Of a DNA stretch of 64,000 bases, positions 11,501 through 19,320 are shown one piece after another. The stretch's first letter is position 1, and each line of letters opens with the position of its first letter. Position numbers and translations under genes: made by a program. Below the pieces are notes generated by a model. That model was not told the DNA's origin and made no database searches. It worked only from the letters and a program-made list of their open reading frames with translations. The stretch comes from Cristatella mucedo (lineage: Eukaryota; Bryozoa; Phylactolaemata; Cristatellidae): NCBI GenBank assembly GCA_009760855.2, contig WPIO01000046.1, positions 390,001-454,000 of the forward strand. Direction: 5' to 3'.

Positions 11501-14500
11501 TGATTACGTGACTTGGTGCTCACGGCTGCTGCCTTCGCTACGCTGCTCCCGTGCAGTGCAGTGGCTAGCAGCTGCTGCTCACGCTTGCTTGCTGCACGCC
11601 CGCCCGCTCGGCGTCTGTTGCACACCTCCCTTTGACAATGAATTTTCCGTGTGCAGCAAACGTATTCTGCTTACTTCACAAGAAGAGTCGCTTCTTGCTG
11701 GTAATCACTTTGCTCGGAGAAGGGACAGGTAAAGGCTGTGACGCTGCTGCTGTGGCACCCACGCACCTGGTTTCTTTTTCCGCTTTAAACCTGCTCGGTT
11801 GTCGGTCGGCGGTGCTGTTCGTATGCTGCCGAGCTTTCTTTTCCTGCATTGCTCACCGGCAACTTCCGGTTTTTAATCAAGCGTGTGTACTTGTTCTTTT
11901 TTGAGCCGCTTTTTTGCAGTTCTTTATTTAAATACTCAAAGGCGGCGTTTTTTTTATTTAATGGCTGCCACTCAGCGTGCTTGCTCTGTTTTGGTTGGTT
12001 CCTTTCGGCATGTGCGTCCACGGTAGTAATTTAGTTTCGTACGAGGACGGCACATAAGCAGCGTGCCCCTTTTTGTGGAGCATCTTTCTGAGCGTGTCGA
12101 TATTTTTTATCATTTCTTAACCACTGTGCTCAGGTTTAAAGTGGTTCAAGGTAGTTTAGAGCTGTTTTTATACAAAGACGATATCCGGGTTTTTCCTAAT
12201 ATCATTGGTCACAAAACCATGTGAGAATGGGGATGCATAGGTACTGGTTTGGCCCAGTGGCTAAGGTGCTCGTCCCGACCAAGGTCAAGTGAATGCATTT
12301 GATGACCAAGGTCGTGGGCTCGAGCCCCATGGGGAAGCCTGAAGCCGAAATGCAAAGGCGTTTTGGCACTTCAAATGAAAGAGATGCTATGTCTCTGCGA
12401 GTTTGGAGTGCTCTGGACATTGTGCTTATTCCCCGAGTACACGTCTTACATGGCCTACTGTTGGCAGTGCCGGATAATAATGATAATGCACTTGATAAAG
12501 CGCCTTCAGAGAACTCAATCTCTCTCTGGGCACTTTACATTTGCTGCAAAGGGAAATGCAATTGAATGGTGAGTAATAGATAAACAACACGAATAAGATG
12601 GTTAGGGGTGACATGCACAGGGTCAGTATGTAGATATGGTTAGTGGCAGCATGCACTGTGTCAGCACGCATAAGCACATGAAGGACGAATCACAGGGACC
12701 CACTAATGCTGTCCTAAATAGGTGTGTTTTTAAGTTCTTTTTAAATGTGGTCAAGTCAGGGGATGTTCTGACGCAAGTCGGGAGGGAGTTCCAGGCTTTG
12801 GAAGCATACGAACTAAATGCACGGTCTCCAAAAGATTTAAGGTTTGTGCGAGGTATTGGTAGACTGTTGGATTTCGAAAAGCGAGTGGTACGATGCTTGG
12901 CCTGGTGGGGGAGTAGATCTGAAAGATATGCTGGAGCCAAAGAATGAAGTGACCTAAAAGTGAGCGAAAAACCTTGAAGTCAATCCGTTGCTTGACGGTT
13001 AGCCAGTGCAGGTCACCGGATGCCGTCACACGTGATGCTGCGGCTATGTCTGTAGCACAGTTTGTTTGTGTGAATTATTGATCCAAGTCCCTTACCCGGC
13101 CTCATAATCTCGTGCTATGGCACGATCAAGCAGCACCATTGGTGTGGCACTGGGCTAGGACTTGCCAGTACACCAAGAATCTATGAACGATAGACGTGGG
13201 CCGAGTGACTTCGCTTGTTCCTATTTCTCATATGTGTTAAGCAAGCAGTGACAGCTGCGTACCCTGTCTATTTCCCATGACATTTTTTCATCTATTTTGA
13301 GTACCACTTGTTACGGCTGCATACGATTCTTGAGATTTTTACAGTCTTCACTGACTCTTCGGGTCTTATGAAGGTAGCAGTGCAAGGTAAACATAAGTTT
13401 TACACTAGTGCCGTTTCTGCCATCGTCGTTTGGTTGGCTTTTAAGCAAGTGAAAGGACGTCGGCTGGCTTATTGCTAATGGTCAGGCTACCTGCCAGTAG
13501 CCGTAGAAAGCAGCTGCTTAGTGCAGCCGCAGGGCATGATCTAACTGTCTTATGTCTGTCAGCTGCACTGCCCGACATTGTAATAGCTACTATCCGTGAA
13601 AAAACTGGAATAGTTCCATGTAAGGTTCTCAACCTGTGGGTCGCGACCTCATTGGGGGTCGAACGACCCTTTCACAGGGGTCGCTCAAGACCATCGGAAA
13701 ACACGCACTTCCACATTTCGCACACAATTATTTTATGGTTGGGGGTCGCCACAACATGAGGAACTGTATTAAAGGGTTCGGCATTAGGAAGGTTGAGAAC
13801 CACTGATGTAAGGTCAAATGCTTTGACCATGCAGATGGGTTTTCTAGAGGAGAGGTTTCTTTGTAATTATACACCAGTTTTCTCTTTTGGTTACAATAGC
13901 TAAAATGCTGTTGCCGTCATCGCCAACATCAAGAGTTGCTGTAAGCACAGCAAAGCTAGATTTGTATGTGCATTTGTTACGACGCTCATTGTGGGGTAAG
14001 CACATTGATGCATATGCGTGTTCAACTGTTGTTAGATGCCTGGTTATGTATAGATTGTAGCGATGGTTTGTAGGTTATAATCATTTGACTGGGGAGTGAG
14101 TTCATGATCCTTCGGAATGTGCCCGTTAAGAAGTTCGTATTCATGTGGCCAATTTGCCAGCATCTTACAAACCCAGTGTTCTCTGTGGCCTGGCTGCCAG
14201 AGCAGCTGGCTGCCATATGTCCCCTCCCATGTGGTGGAGAGCTGAGCTGAAAGCCAGGTATAAGGAAGAGTGCTGTTCGCTGACCCTTCATGGTTCAGAC
14301 CGGAAAGAGTTGGGTCAGGCTAGCCTAGCTTCAACAAACACTCAATAATGATGATGGTAATAATAATAGTAACAATACCGTTTATACGTGCACATTTTTT
14401 CTCGTTCCTTTGGTGCCTTACCCGGAATGTTTATGTGGCCCTTGTTGTGCAATGGTGAGGCAGCAATTTGACTGCATTATTGTGTCATCGGGAGGCCAGA

Positions 14501-16609
14501 GGTCGAGTGAGGGCGACTCTTTGCGAATGGGTGTGTGCCCGAAAATCGCCTTAATTTTTTTTACAATGTATTGCTGTAGTCATCTGAACTGTGCTGATTA
14601 CCCAGGGTGTGGGCATTTCGCAATGGTTATTTAAAGTTTACTTTTGTGCAGTTCTTCGTTCAGTTATAGGAGCGTGGATGAACCCCTGTAGCTTGTTTGC
14701 GTTTCGTATACCTCCATTTTATGCCCAGCATTTCGTTCAGAGGGGCCATGGACTGTTCAGTGTAGTATCGTATATGTATGTATCTCCGTCAGTAACTCCA
14801 CAAAGTCATAAAGACCAAGTGGGTGTTACGCAGGAGAGTTTTGTATAGCACACTCACAGCCTAAGCGGCTTTCGGTACGCATTCGGTAGCCAACAGACTT
14901 CGTCTCACGCAACAAAGAGAAAGTGGGAAGCATAGCAGAGTCAGGAGAACAGTTGAGGTAGTGAGTAGCATGGAAGTAGCAGTTCAGGACCGCTGAAAAA
15001 GATGTGTAGTCAGTGCAAAGCCAGATGTGCAGCATAAGTTGTTGTGGAAGAGCTGTTCGTTTTAAAAAGATGTCTGTAGCTACAATGTTGGCCTGGCGAG
15101 GGCAGCGGCAAGCGTAGCGCTGCATCCATGTGCATGCGTGGCGAGCGTGGCACGACTTCTTCAATTGTAGAATGGCCTCGGCTCTGGAGAGCGACGCCAT
15201 CAAAGCGCACGCTCTTGTGGCCGGCACGCACACGCAGGCGATCGTCCCGAGCGTTGAGGGTGACGTCAACATAGGTAGGCTCCTTGGCAGGCTGCCATTG
15301 CTCGTCTGTTGCCCGGCACTCAGCTGACGAGAGCGTGCATCTCTGAACGGCTGCTGCACTATTTGAAGGTGCCAAGCTGAACGGCCCCTCCGGAGGCAGC
15401 AGCACCGGAGCTGGCCCGGTAAGTAGCAGCCACCTCGCCACAGCACCGTCTGCGTTAGCGGCTGGGTAGCTTGCGCACGAATGACGAGCTGGCTCCTGCG
15501 TGGGCAGCCAGTCTTGCTCTGCTCGAGCAGATGGCTCGAGTCGCGATGAGGACGGCTCGTGGCACGCTGGCTTCAGGAGATAGCTAGCAGTGCAAAGCGT
15601 CCGTAGGAGACAGAGCACGTCAGACGGAGTTAGCTTCAAAGTCGAGCCTGCGGCAGAGCTCCCAATGCTTTGCGATCGTTTGTTTTCCTGGTGCAGTTAG
15701 TGGCCGGAATCGTCGAGGACAAACAGACAGGTTTCCAGGTTGAGCCGCTTGAGCTTGTTACTGAGAGAGCGCGACAGAGCGCGCGAAGAAAAAGGTGCTC
15801 CGTAAATGAGCCTGCCGACGTGGTTTGGAGTTTAAAAATTCGAATTTCGAAGGCTTTCAGGCAGTACCGCTAGCGTTCAGACCGCCTTGGCACCGAGATG
15901 CCCTCGCGGTCGATGGCTTCCTTTGCTGCCGTCGGCTGTATCTCCGTCTAGTGGGTGGCAGTGTGCATGCTATTCCATTTGCCTTACTTGAGTGAACTTA
16001 AAGTTAGCTACTAAGGCCTCTGTGTGCTCTGATACTTGCAGGTCTGATACGGGAGCCAAGATTTGGTAACACTATAGAGTGCGTTTCTCTGTAGAGATGA
16101 GCGAGTTGTGGCGGTTGGTGCTCTTTTTCTATAGTTCTGATAGACACACTCCATGCTTGCGTCGTGCATGCTGCTCTGCCACGACGGCAGGCTAGCTTGA
16201 TGAGAATAAGAACTGCTGAATGTCTATGATGATTTGCTGTGTGATTGTGCTACGGAACTAGCTATCTCACGAGACCACTCGGACGACAATGAGATGCTTT
16301 CTCTGTTAACTCGATTGAGCAGTTTTTGTCCATGCTTGCTGCGACGGATTGGCTTAGCTGGATATCTTTTTTTTTATCGCTGTCTGATTATCTCTTAATA
16401 CGCTGTCGTCGTCGTGGGCAGCCGGATGCTTAGCGAATGAGCTCTCTGCGTGACGCACAGTCGCGATCTGCATGCCTTCAACTTGCGACTGCTGCGTGGA
16501 TGGTTATAGCCTCTAGGTTTTGGTTTCTAGTTTTAGTTTTATGCCATTTCTTTGCAGAAGTCGTTGCTGCCTAAGCCGGCACCCAGACCTCGGCCGTATC
16601 CATTTAAGT
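66..16609 (+). CDS. SCRIB: SCRIBBLE (LAP-family polarity scaffold), 3' part, spliced
   Basis: This is the 3' portion of a multi-exon gene whose 5' part (leucine-rich repeats, PDZ1 and PDZ2 in the family) lies left of the window. SCRIBBLE is a cortical scaffold that sets apical-basal polarity with Dlg and Lgl, and its PDZ domains bind C-terminal peptides. Visible here are a long Ala-rich linker, PDZ3 (GLSIVGG and HPFG..EPGVFISK signatures), PDZ4 (IGITIKGG, NPTDYTDEGLFIS), a charged coiled-coil stretch, and a Pro/Ala-rich tail. Recalled vertebrate SCRIB PDZ3 and PDZ4 have the same signatures and exon order. Exons to 7655 join in phase 0 with good splice sites. Exons from 8195 onward are a phase-compatible model only. 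The 5' end is cut by the window. An ERBIN or LANO paralogue is unlikely because two adjacent PDZ domains are present. Confidence 0.9.
1061..1171 (+). CDS. SCRIB: SCRIB exon: first half of PDZ3
   Basis: The exon has 37 codons in phase 0, with acceptor cttttgtag and donor gttagt. It starts EVSLSKAGGVLGLSIVGG, which contains the LGLS carboxylate-binding loop and beta-B strand of a PDZ domain, and ends HPFGRDEPGVFISK. It matches the recalled start of SCRIB PDZ3, including the HPFG insert. Confidence 0.95.
1491..1667 (+). CDS. SCRIB: SCRIB exon: second half of PDZ3
   Basis: The exon has 59 codons in phase 0, with a strong acceptor (tcttttcactcag) and donor gtaagc. It contains the PDZ core LRIGDRILSVNGKDV and the alpha-B segment THEEAVNAL. 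An internal GTGAGG at 1633 looks like a donor but lies inside a well-conserved frame (ILLKVRHDPPPKGMQ), so the later site is used. Confidence 0.95.
2017..2136 (+). CDS. SCRIB: SCRIB exon: first half of PDZ4
   Basis: The exon has 40 codons in phase 0, with acceptor ttgtgttgcag and donor gtacgt. It carries the binding loop of the second PDZ domain (EEKIGITIKGG) and NPTDYTDEGLFISR, the segment that identifies SCRIB PDZ4. Confidence 0.94.
2534..2575 (+). other. Intronic stem-loop, 17 of 18 bp
   Basis: The left arm TTTTGTACCCTAATTCGA (2534-2551) pairs with the right arm at 2558-2575 with one mismatch, across a 6-nt loop. It lies in a SCRIB intron about 77 nt before the PDZ4 exon at 2653. Confidence 0.85.
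2653..2910 (+). CDS. SCRIB: SCRIB exon: second half of PDZ4 and following linker
   Basis: The exon has 86 codons in phase 0, with acceptor taatgcag and donor gtaaac. It contains AVARDGRLKAGQRILEVNG and THVDAVRALRGS, the remaining PDZ core, then VADGYDASEV and an acidic/serine linker ending SLDWNDEDSRRFQQ. The next recognised exon, at 4847, also begins in phase 0. A further exon in the 1.9-kb intron is possible but not supported. Confidence 0.93.
3501..4158. mobile_element. Non-autonomous Tc1/mariner (Tigger/pogo-like) MITE
   Basis: A 658-bp AT-rich element in a SCRIB intron is flanked by TA on both sides. The left end begins CAGTCGACCCTCG and the right end, reversed, begins CAGTCGTCCCTCG: 12 of 13 matching, with looser TATCG-type similarity further in. 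TA duplication and CAG-type ends with a CCCTCG motif are typical of Tigger-like elements. No transposase frame is present. Confidence 0.8.
4847..4978 (+). CDS. SCRIB: SCRIB exon: charged coiled coil I
   Basis: The exon has 44 codons in phase 0, with acceptor gctctcgacag and donor gtacgg. It is almost entirely E, Q and R (ERQALEEQEEFEREAEQF, then HEQEQLEQRRRQEE), as expected of a helical coiled coil. This fits the charged region C-terminal to the PDZ domains in SCRIB. Low complexity means homology alone would not identify it; position and phase do. Confidence 0.82.
5165..5296 (+). CDS. SCRIB: SCRIB exon: charged coiled coil II
   Basis: This is a second 44-codon, phase-0 exon rich in E, R, K and A (DFKRLQEEALRKAEVLRRRE), with acceptor gccgcttgccag and donor gtatgt. 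It is exactly as long as the preceding coiled-coil exon. An alternative acceptor six bases downstream would drop two codons. Confidence 0.8.
5318..5600. repeat. CT tract followed by GA tract, with shared unique module between
   Basis: In the SCRIB intron 5297-5825, a (CT)n-rich run (5318-5412) and a (GA)n run (about 5515-5600) face each other and could pair in RNA. The spacer has a fragment like the LINE-A tail (CTTTACATTTACTGCAAAG) and then a module ending TTGGTGGTGGTCGTTCG. That module recurs inverted at about 20,828-20,866, also next to a GA/CT tract. Confidence 0.75.
5826..6014 (+). CDS. SCRIB: SCRIB exon: linker with acidic end
   Basis: The exon has 63 codons in phase 0, with a very good acceptor (cctctctcttgcag) and donor gtaaga. 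It encodes a low-complexity tail segment (DGSGLFAGDAASSEDERVSS) ending RAEEEEVV. No domain is present. Its place in the gene rests on splice sites and the open frame. Confidence 0.75.
6625..6945 (+). CDS. SCRIB: SCRIB exon: Ala/Ser/Pro-rich tail
   Basis: The exon has 107 codons. Its acceptor (gctgcctcttgtag) contains an in-frame TAG, and the codons after it are open to donor gtaaac. It begins YERSEISRETSAAAAA and includes SPSFDERQPRTVTFALPK. The sharp start of the open frame at the acceptor supports the exon. No known domain is present. Confidence 0.75.
7347..7655 (+). CDS. SCRIB: SCRIB exon: proline-rich then Ala/Val-rich tail
   Basis: The exon has 103 codons in phase 0, with acceptor gcttacatgcag and donor gtaaag. 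It begins LPSPQRVQLRKIPPPVPAKP, whose PPPVPAKP resembles a class of SH3-binding motif, and continues into Val and Ala runs encoded by imperfect GTG and GCG/GCC repeats. Without splicing, the frame would stop 18 nt later. Confidence 0.72.
8195..8336 (+). CDS. SCRIB: SCRIB candidate tail exon
   Basis: The frame is open from a possible acceptor (aaattccag) to a good donor (gtaaga), phase 0 to 1. It contains ATFQAKQNFFKHDTADAGAL, whose F..K..FF spacing resembles the recalled SFRERQKYFE motif in SCRIB tails. The acceptor has a poor pyrimidine tract, so the 5' boundary is uncertain. Confidence 0.45.
9085..9115. repeat. Short (AT)n microsatellite
   Basis: A short alternating AT run of about 20 bp lies in the SCRIB intron 8337-10,819. 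The sequence from 8337 to 9880 otherwise shows no gene. Confidence 0.7.
9271..9319. other. Imperfect long hairpin in SCRIB intron
   Basis: GTTTATGGTAAATCTAAA begins a left arm of about 24 nt that pairs, with about four or five mismatches, with the arm ending CCCATAAAC. The centre is ACGTGG. The fold has roughly the size of a small-RNA precursor stem but is shorter than most animal pre-miRNAs. Confidence 0.6.
9888..10775 (-). mobile_element. LINE-A copy (CR1/L2-like), 3' end with open RT C-terminus
   Basis: Read on the minus strand, an open 201-codon stretch (10,122-10,727) encodes the C-terminal region of a LINE reverse transcriptase (FVTSRLDFCNSLLTGLPA, ITPLLADLHWLPVRQRIDFK). A 3' UTR, a hairpin tail and an (ATT)n end at about 9893 follow. 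It is 5'-truncated and sits in a SCRIB intron about 45 nt before a candidate micro-exon. CR1/L2 assignment is from the RT C-terminal signature. Confidence 0.88.
10820..10844 (+). CDS. SCRIB: SCRIB candidate 25-nt micro-exon
   Basis: A 25-nt purine-rich block lies between a textbook acceptor (cttgttttcttgcag) and donor (gtaagc). Entering in phase 1, as the previous candidate exon leaves, it reads EKRKETSDG without a stop and leaves in phase 2, as the next candidate exon requires. It is supported by splice sites and phase only. Confidence 0.45.
11264..11323 (+). CDS. SCRIB: SCRIB candidate tail exon
   Basis: A 60-nt open block lies between acceptor ttgctgtggcag and donor gtaggt, phase 2 to 2, reading PNPRPEQETLPLNPHGPCC. 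It has no recognised domain. The frame would stop one codon after the donor, and phase fits both neighbours. Confidence 0.42.
11657..11728 (+). CDS. SCRIB: SCRIB candidate tail exon
   Basis: A 72-nt block with acceptor ttttccgtgtgcag and donor gtaaag, phase 2 to 2, reads KRILLTSQEESLLAG and then an Arg-rich end. Its last split codon completes to Arg at the next exon, just before a SCRIB-like motif. It is supported by phase and position. Confidence 0.42.
12231..12335 (+). mobile_element. tRNA-derived SINE head
   Basis: A pol III-like box A region (GGCCCAGTGGCTAAGG) lies about 60 nt before a box B-like GGGCTCGAGCCC. The same head with a diverged sequence occurs inverted at 19,380-19,490. It is followed by unassigned sequence and then LINE-A. 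A functional tRNA gene is unlikely, since no cloverleaf could be confirmed. Confidence 0.6.
12472..13020 (-). mobile_element. LINE-A copy, 5'-truncated, with hairpin tail
   Basis: On the minus strand it shows the RT C-terminal sequence (SFGDRAFSSYASKAWNSLPT) with disrupted frames, a 3' UTR, the AAAGCGCC/GGCGCTTT tail hairpin and an A/T-rich end at about 12,475. It lies in a SCRIB intron. It is very similar to the copy at 9888-10,775, so both seem fairly young. Confidence 0.88.
13626..13805. mobile_element. SPIN-like non-autonomous hAT element
   Basis: A 180-bp element starts TTCTCAACCTGTGGGTCGCG and ends GGTTGAGAACCACTG. It is flanked on both sides by ATGTAAGG (13,618-13,625 and 13,806-13,813), an 8-bp target duplication as hAT transposases make. 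Interior phrases (GGGGTCGAACGACCCTTTC, AGACCATCGGAAAACAC, GGGGGTCGCCACAACATGAG) match my memory of the SPIN (Space Invaders) hAT family. The left end lacks about six terminal bases (CAGTGG expected). No transposase is encoded. It lies in a SCRIB intron. Confidence 0.85.
14779..15000 (-). mobile_element. LINE-B 3' end fragment
   Basis: It shares TTTCGGTACGCATTCGGTAG and CTCACGCAACAAAGAGAAAG with the better LINE-B copy at 24,370-24,920 (inverted) and with 45,700-46,080. It is a short 5'-truncated tail in the SCRIB intron just before the exon at 15,171. Confidence 0.75.
15171..15274 (+). CDS. SCRIB: SCRIB exon: conserved C-terminal helix motif
   Basis: A 104-nt block with acceptor acttcttcaattgtag and donor gtaggc, phase 2 to 1, reads RMASALESDAIKAHALV. 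This closely matches the pattern RMKSLEQDALRAQMVL that I recall from the C-terminal part of vertebrate SCRIB. It is the best evidence that the gene continues this far through large, transposon-filled introns. Overlapping minus-strand open frames (14,826-15,639) are shadows. Confidence 0.6.
15369..15418 (+). CDS. SCRIB: SCRIB candidate small tail exon
   Basis: A 50-nt block ending at a strong donor (gtaagt) reads AKLNGPSGGSSTGAGP in the phase set by the previous exon and leaves in phase 0. The acceptor is weak (tttgaag, AAG rather than CAG), and the intron before it would be under 100 nt. Low confidence. Confidence 0.28.
15419..16555 (+). other. SCRIB intron, no other feature
   Basis: A good acceptor at 15,697 (ttttcctggtgcag) precedes a short open stretch (LVAGIVEDKQTG). 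Its phase does not fit the candidate neighbours well, so it is left out of the model. Nothing else is recognised. Confidence 0.4.
16556..16609 (+). CDS. SCRIB: SCRIB candidate terminal exon and stop
   Basis: A very strong acceptor (atgccatttctttgcag) is followed in phase 0 by KSLLPKPAPRPRPYPFK and a TGA stop. The proline-rich end fits a scaffold tail. In phase 1, as if joined directly to the exon ending at 15,274, it would give only EVVAA and a stop; either way translation ends here. Confidence 0.45.
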
Positions 16610-17005
16610 GAACTCCTTATGACATCCATGCGGCTATCGGTAACCGGGAACCCTGCCGAAAAGTCCTGGCACTGGACAGTTGCCACTGCCGTCTGATCGT
16701 AAGGACTTTTGTACCTGGTCCAGAGGCAGCAATTTGTTGCCGAAGTCACAACAACCAGAACTCCGACCGCGTTAGCTAAATTGATGCGTGGTAGCAATTG
16801 CAGCTCCGAAAACTTACCATTATTTGTAAAATAATGTGTTTATTTGTATAGACACAATTTTTATATTGGCAGGCAGTCAGAGGGCCTTATATTTTTATTG
16901 TAAAGTTCGCGATATATGTGAAACGGCGTCTTCATAGTGGAAGTGCTTTTCACGAAGAAATGCCGAGCTTTCTGAACACAGTTCGTTGAACACCAGTGGG
17001 TTTTT

Positions 17006-17039
17006 ACCAGCCGTGGCCGATCACTCGGCCACGGCTGGT
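17006..17039. other. Perfect 15-bp palindrome with 4-nt loop
   Basis: ACCAGCCGTGGCCGA (17,006-17,020) and its exact reverse complement (17,025-17,039) flank TCAC. It lies in the presumed SCRIB 3' UTR, about 110 nt before AATAAA. It is GC-rich and not followed by a T run, so it is not a bacterial-type terminator. Confidence 0.9.
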
Positions 17040-17147
17040 TCGGCAGTACCGTACGGTCATGGCTAGTACGTAATGGTTGAGCATGCAGTGCACGTTGCTG
17101 TCATTTGATGGCAAGCCGCTTGCTACTCGCTAAAGCATCTAATTTGG

Positions 17148-17153
17148 AATAAA
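17148..17153 (+). terminator. SCRIB: Candidate polyadenylation signal for SCRIB
   Basis: AATAAA lies about 540 nt after the probable stop codon, in AT-rich sequence followed by a T/G-rich stretch (gtttttggtt). It is the first canonical signal found downstream on this strand. Confidence 0.4.
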
Positions 17154-17364
17154 TTATTCTGAGTCATCGTTCATACCCACACCGGGAAGTTTTTGGTTAC
17201 TTCAAAAGGCCCAGTTTTCGGTGCTAACGCTGTCCAATCGTGTCAGGGCGGTTGTTATTCCGTAGTACTGACGGAGGTGAGATGAGATGCGTCTGCACCG
17301 ATCCTGCTATATGGCCCATGCCCCAAGGTTTGCCCGGGATGTTAAAGCGGCGACAGTCTCTTGA

Positions 17365-17520
17365 GCCGTGATGGCTCACTAGGTAAGGCGGTTGCCTTTC
17401 ACGACCTCGGTCCCGAGGTCGTCGGTTCGAATCCTGCTGTGTGCCTGTATTGCCACTGCAAGCAGAGGCGATATGAGTCGCTATATGGAGAGAGGCTGTT
17501 AAATCAGCTAGTACTTGCTT
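17365..17520 (+). mobile_element. tRNA-derived SINE (family B)
   Basis: Box A-like TGGCTCACTAGGTAAGG and box B GGTTCGAATCC lie about 60 nt apart, followed by a unique body ending GAGGCTGTTAAATCAGCTA. The same body end occurs at 48,670-48,830, so the two are copies of one SINE family. Confidence 0.75.
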
Positions 17521-17544
17521 TCTTATAGAAGCGCTACTGCTTTA

Positions 17545-17745
17545 CGAAAGCGACAGCTCGTCTAAGTGGTAAGTTCAGCAATTCAGCCTCGGAGTCAAGG
17601 TGGTTAGTACTGGACTCCAAGAGGAATGATTTTCCCATGTCAATGAGCTTGCACCTGGCCAGTAGCAGAATCGACGGCACGTGGCTGGTTGGCCGCGTTT
17701 GGTTTCGAATCTCACCGTACTGCATGTTCGACACCACAATAATAG
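17545..17745 (+). mobile_element. Possible tRNA-like SINE piece
   Basis: CTCGTCTAAGTGGTAAG resembles box A, and GGTTTCGAATCTC at about 17,700 resembles box B, but the spacing is long. A LINE-A tail fragment follows directly. Weak. Confidence 0.3.
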
Positions 17746-17826
17746 TAGTAATAATAATGATACACTTGATAAAGCGCCATCGGAGAACTAAGTCTCTTTC
17801 TAGGCGCTTTACATTTGCTGCAAGAC
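17742..17826 (-). mobile_element. LINE-A 3' tail fragment
   Basis: An (ATT)n-type end, CACTTGATAAAGCGCC and CTAGGCGCTTTACATTTGC mark a severely 5'-truncated tail in reverse orientation. Confidence 0.85.
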
Positions 17827-18214
17827 CGAAACGGGTAGTTTTGGCCAGAGCCGTGCCCTAGCCAAATTAGCACGCAATCCTACCACTGACAGGAGTACGA
17901 GCCAGCTCGTGTTATGAATTTCGCAAAAAGAAAGTACGAATCACGGCGGCGATAGAAATTTTTATTGTTGGAAAATTGTGATTTTCCAAGTGCCATTATC
18001 TGCTACGAGAGTAGAATCGCTGCACGCTTAGACCCAAGCGATACAACAAGCTGACATTTTCGGATTGCTGTGGCTGCATTGCCGGTGCCGCATTGCTGCC
18101 GCTAGCAGCGAGGAGGGGGATAATAGTTATAATAGCGCCATCGTCGTCATCGCCAATTTAACATCGCCTCATTGGTATAGCGGCAGAAGAGCCTTAACGG
18201 CTATCACCACCGAT

Positions 18215-18775
18215 TGGATTGACTGCTCGCTGGCCTACCGGCATGTGCAATCTGGCGATTGCAGATAGTGCACAAGTCTGCAGCTAGGCTTGTCTGTCGT
18301 GAGCGTCGCAACTGCCACATCACACCACTTCTTGCCGACCTGCACTGGCTACCAGTCAAGCAACGGATCGACTTGAAGGTCTTATCACTCACTTTAAGAT
18401 CCCTCCATTCTTTGGCTCCAGCCTACCTATCAGTTCTACTCCCCCACCAGGCCAAGCATCATACCACCCGCTTTTCGGAAACTAACTTTACCTATACCTC
18501 GTACAAACCTCAAATCCTTTGGAGACCGTGAATTCAGTTCGTATGCTCCCAAAGCCTGGAACTCACTCCCGACTTCCGTTACGACATCCCCTGACCTTAC
18601 CGCATTTAAAAACAAACAAAAAACGCACCTACTTATGACAGCATTTAGTGGCGGGTCTCTGTGATTCGTCCTTCATGTGCTTATGCATGCTGAGACTGAT
18701 GCATGCTGCCAGTAACCACACTTGCATGCTGACCCTATGCATGTCACCCCTGAGTTAGAATAGCAGAATTGATAT
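18215..18775 (+). mobile_element. LINE-A fragment with RT C-terminus
   Basis: On the plus strand it encodes, with frameshifts, RLVCRERRNCHITPLLADL and LHSLAPAYLSVLLPHQAKHH, then the family 3' UTR (TTCGTCCTTCATGTGCTTAT). It is truncated at both ends and lacks the hairpin tail. Confidence 0.85.
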
Positions 18776-19320
18776 CAAAACAGTGATCTCCGAGCATATT
18801 ATTGCATACACATATGGTCCAAACCATGAGTAGCAGGTTGACACCTAGGAGCTATTAGAGGGAGCTCTCCCGCGGTCGGACCCAACAGAAGCCTGAACAG
18901 CATGCCCAACTAAGTTCTTTCCCCAGGACGGCGGCGGGTGCGGAAGCACATGACGAAGGGACGGCAGGTAATGCGGCAGGTAATGCATTGAATGTCCCTA
19001 AACACGAAATTTCATGCGCGTATGGACAACAAGATGAGCTCTAGAATAGGTCTTAGCTGTCTCAAATGCCGAGTAGACGCTCATCAGAAAAAGCCGAGTC
19101 ACGCTCGCTATAACGAAAGCAAAATTGACGTCTAAAAAATGTGCATCATTTCAAGTAAATAGCGTAGCTTGCTGCTTGCTATCTTAGAAAGAGTTCGGGG
19201 AAGGGGTGTGACTTCGATCTTGAGAGAATATCGACGCCATTTTTTTAAATGGTCGTCTGAGCCACATCCGAAAATTTTGCATCATTTGAAAGACTACCTG
19301 CTGCTAGCAGTCTAAGAAAA
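18776..19320. other. Intergenic, nothing recognised
   Basis: The sequence is moderately AT-rich, with no gene, tandem repeat or transposon end that I can support. Confidence 0.4.

Noticed and set aside
15010-15639. 209-codon minus-strand frame
   Set aside because: It overlaps the plus-strand SCRIB motif exon at 15,171 and a LINE-B tail. No domain is recognised.
15698-15731. SCRIB exon after a strong acceptor (LVAGIVEDKQTG)
   Set aside because: The donor (gtttcc) is weak and its phase does not connect to the neighbouring candidate exons without stops.
17365-17440. Functional tRNA gene
   Set aside because: Box A and B are present, but it is followed by a SINE body repeated elsewhere and no clean cloverleaf could be drawn.
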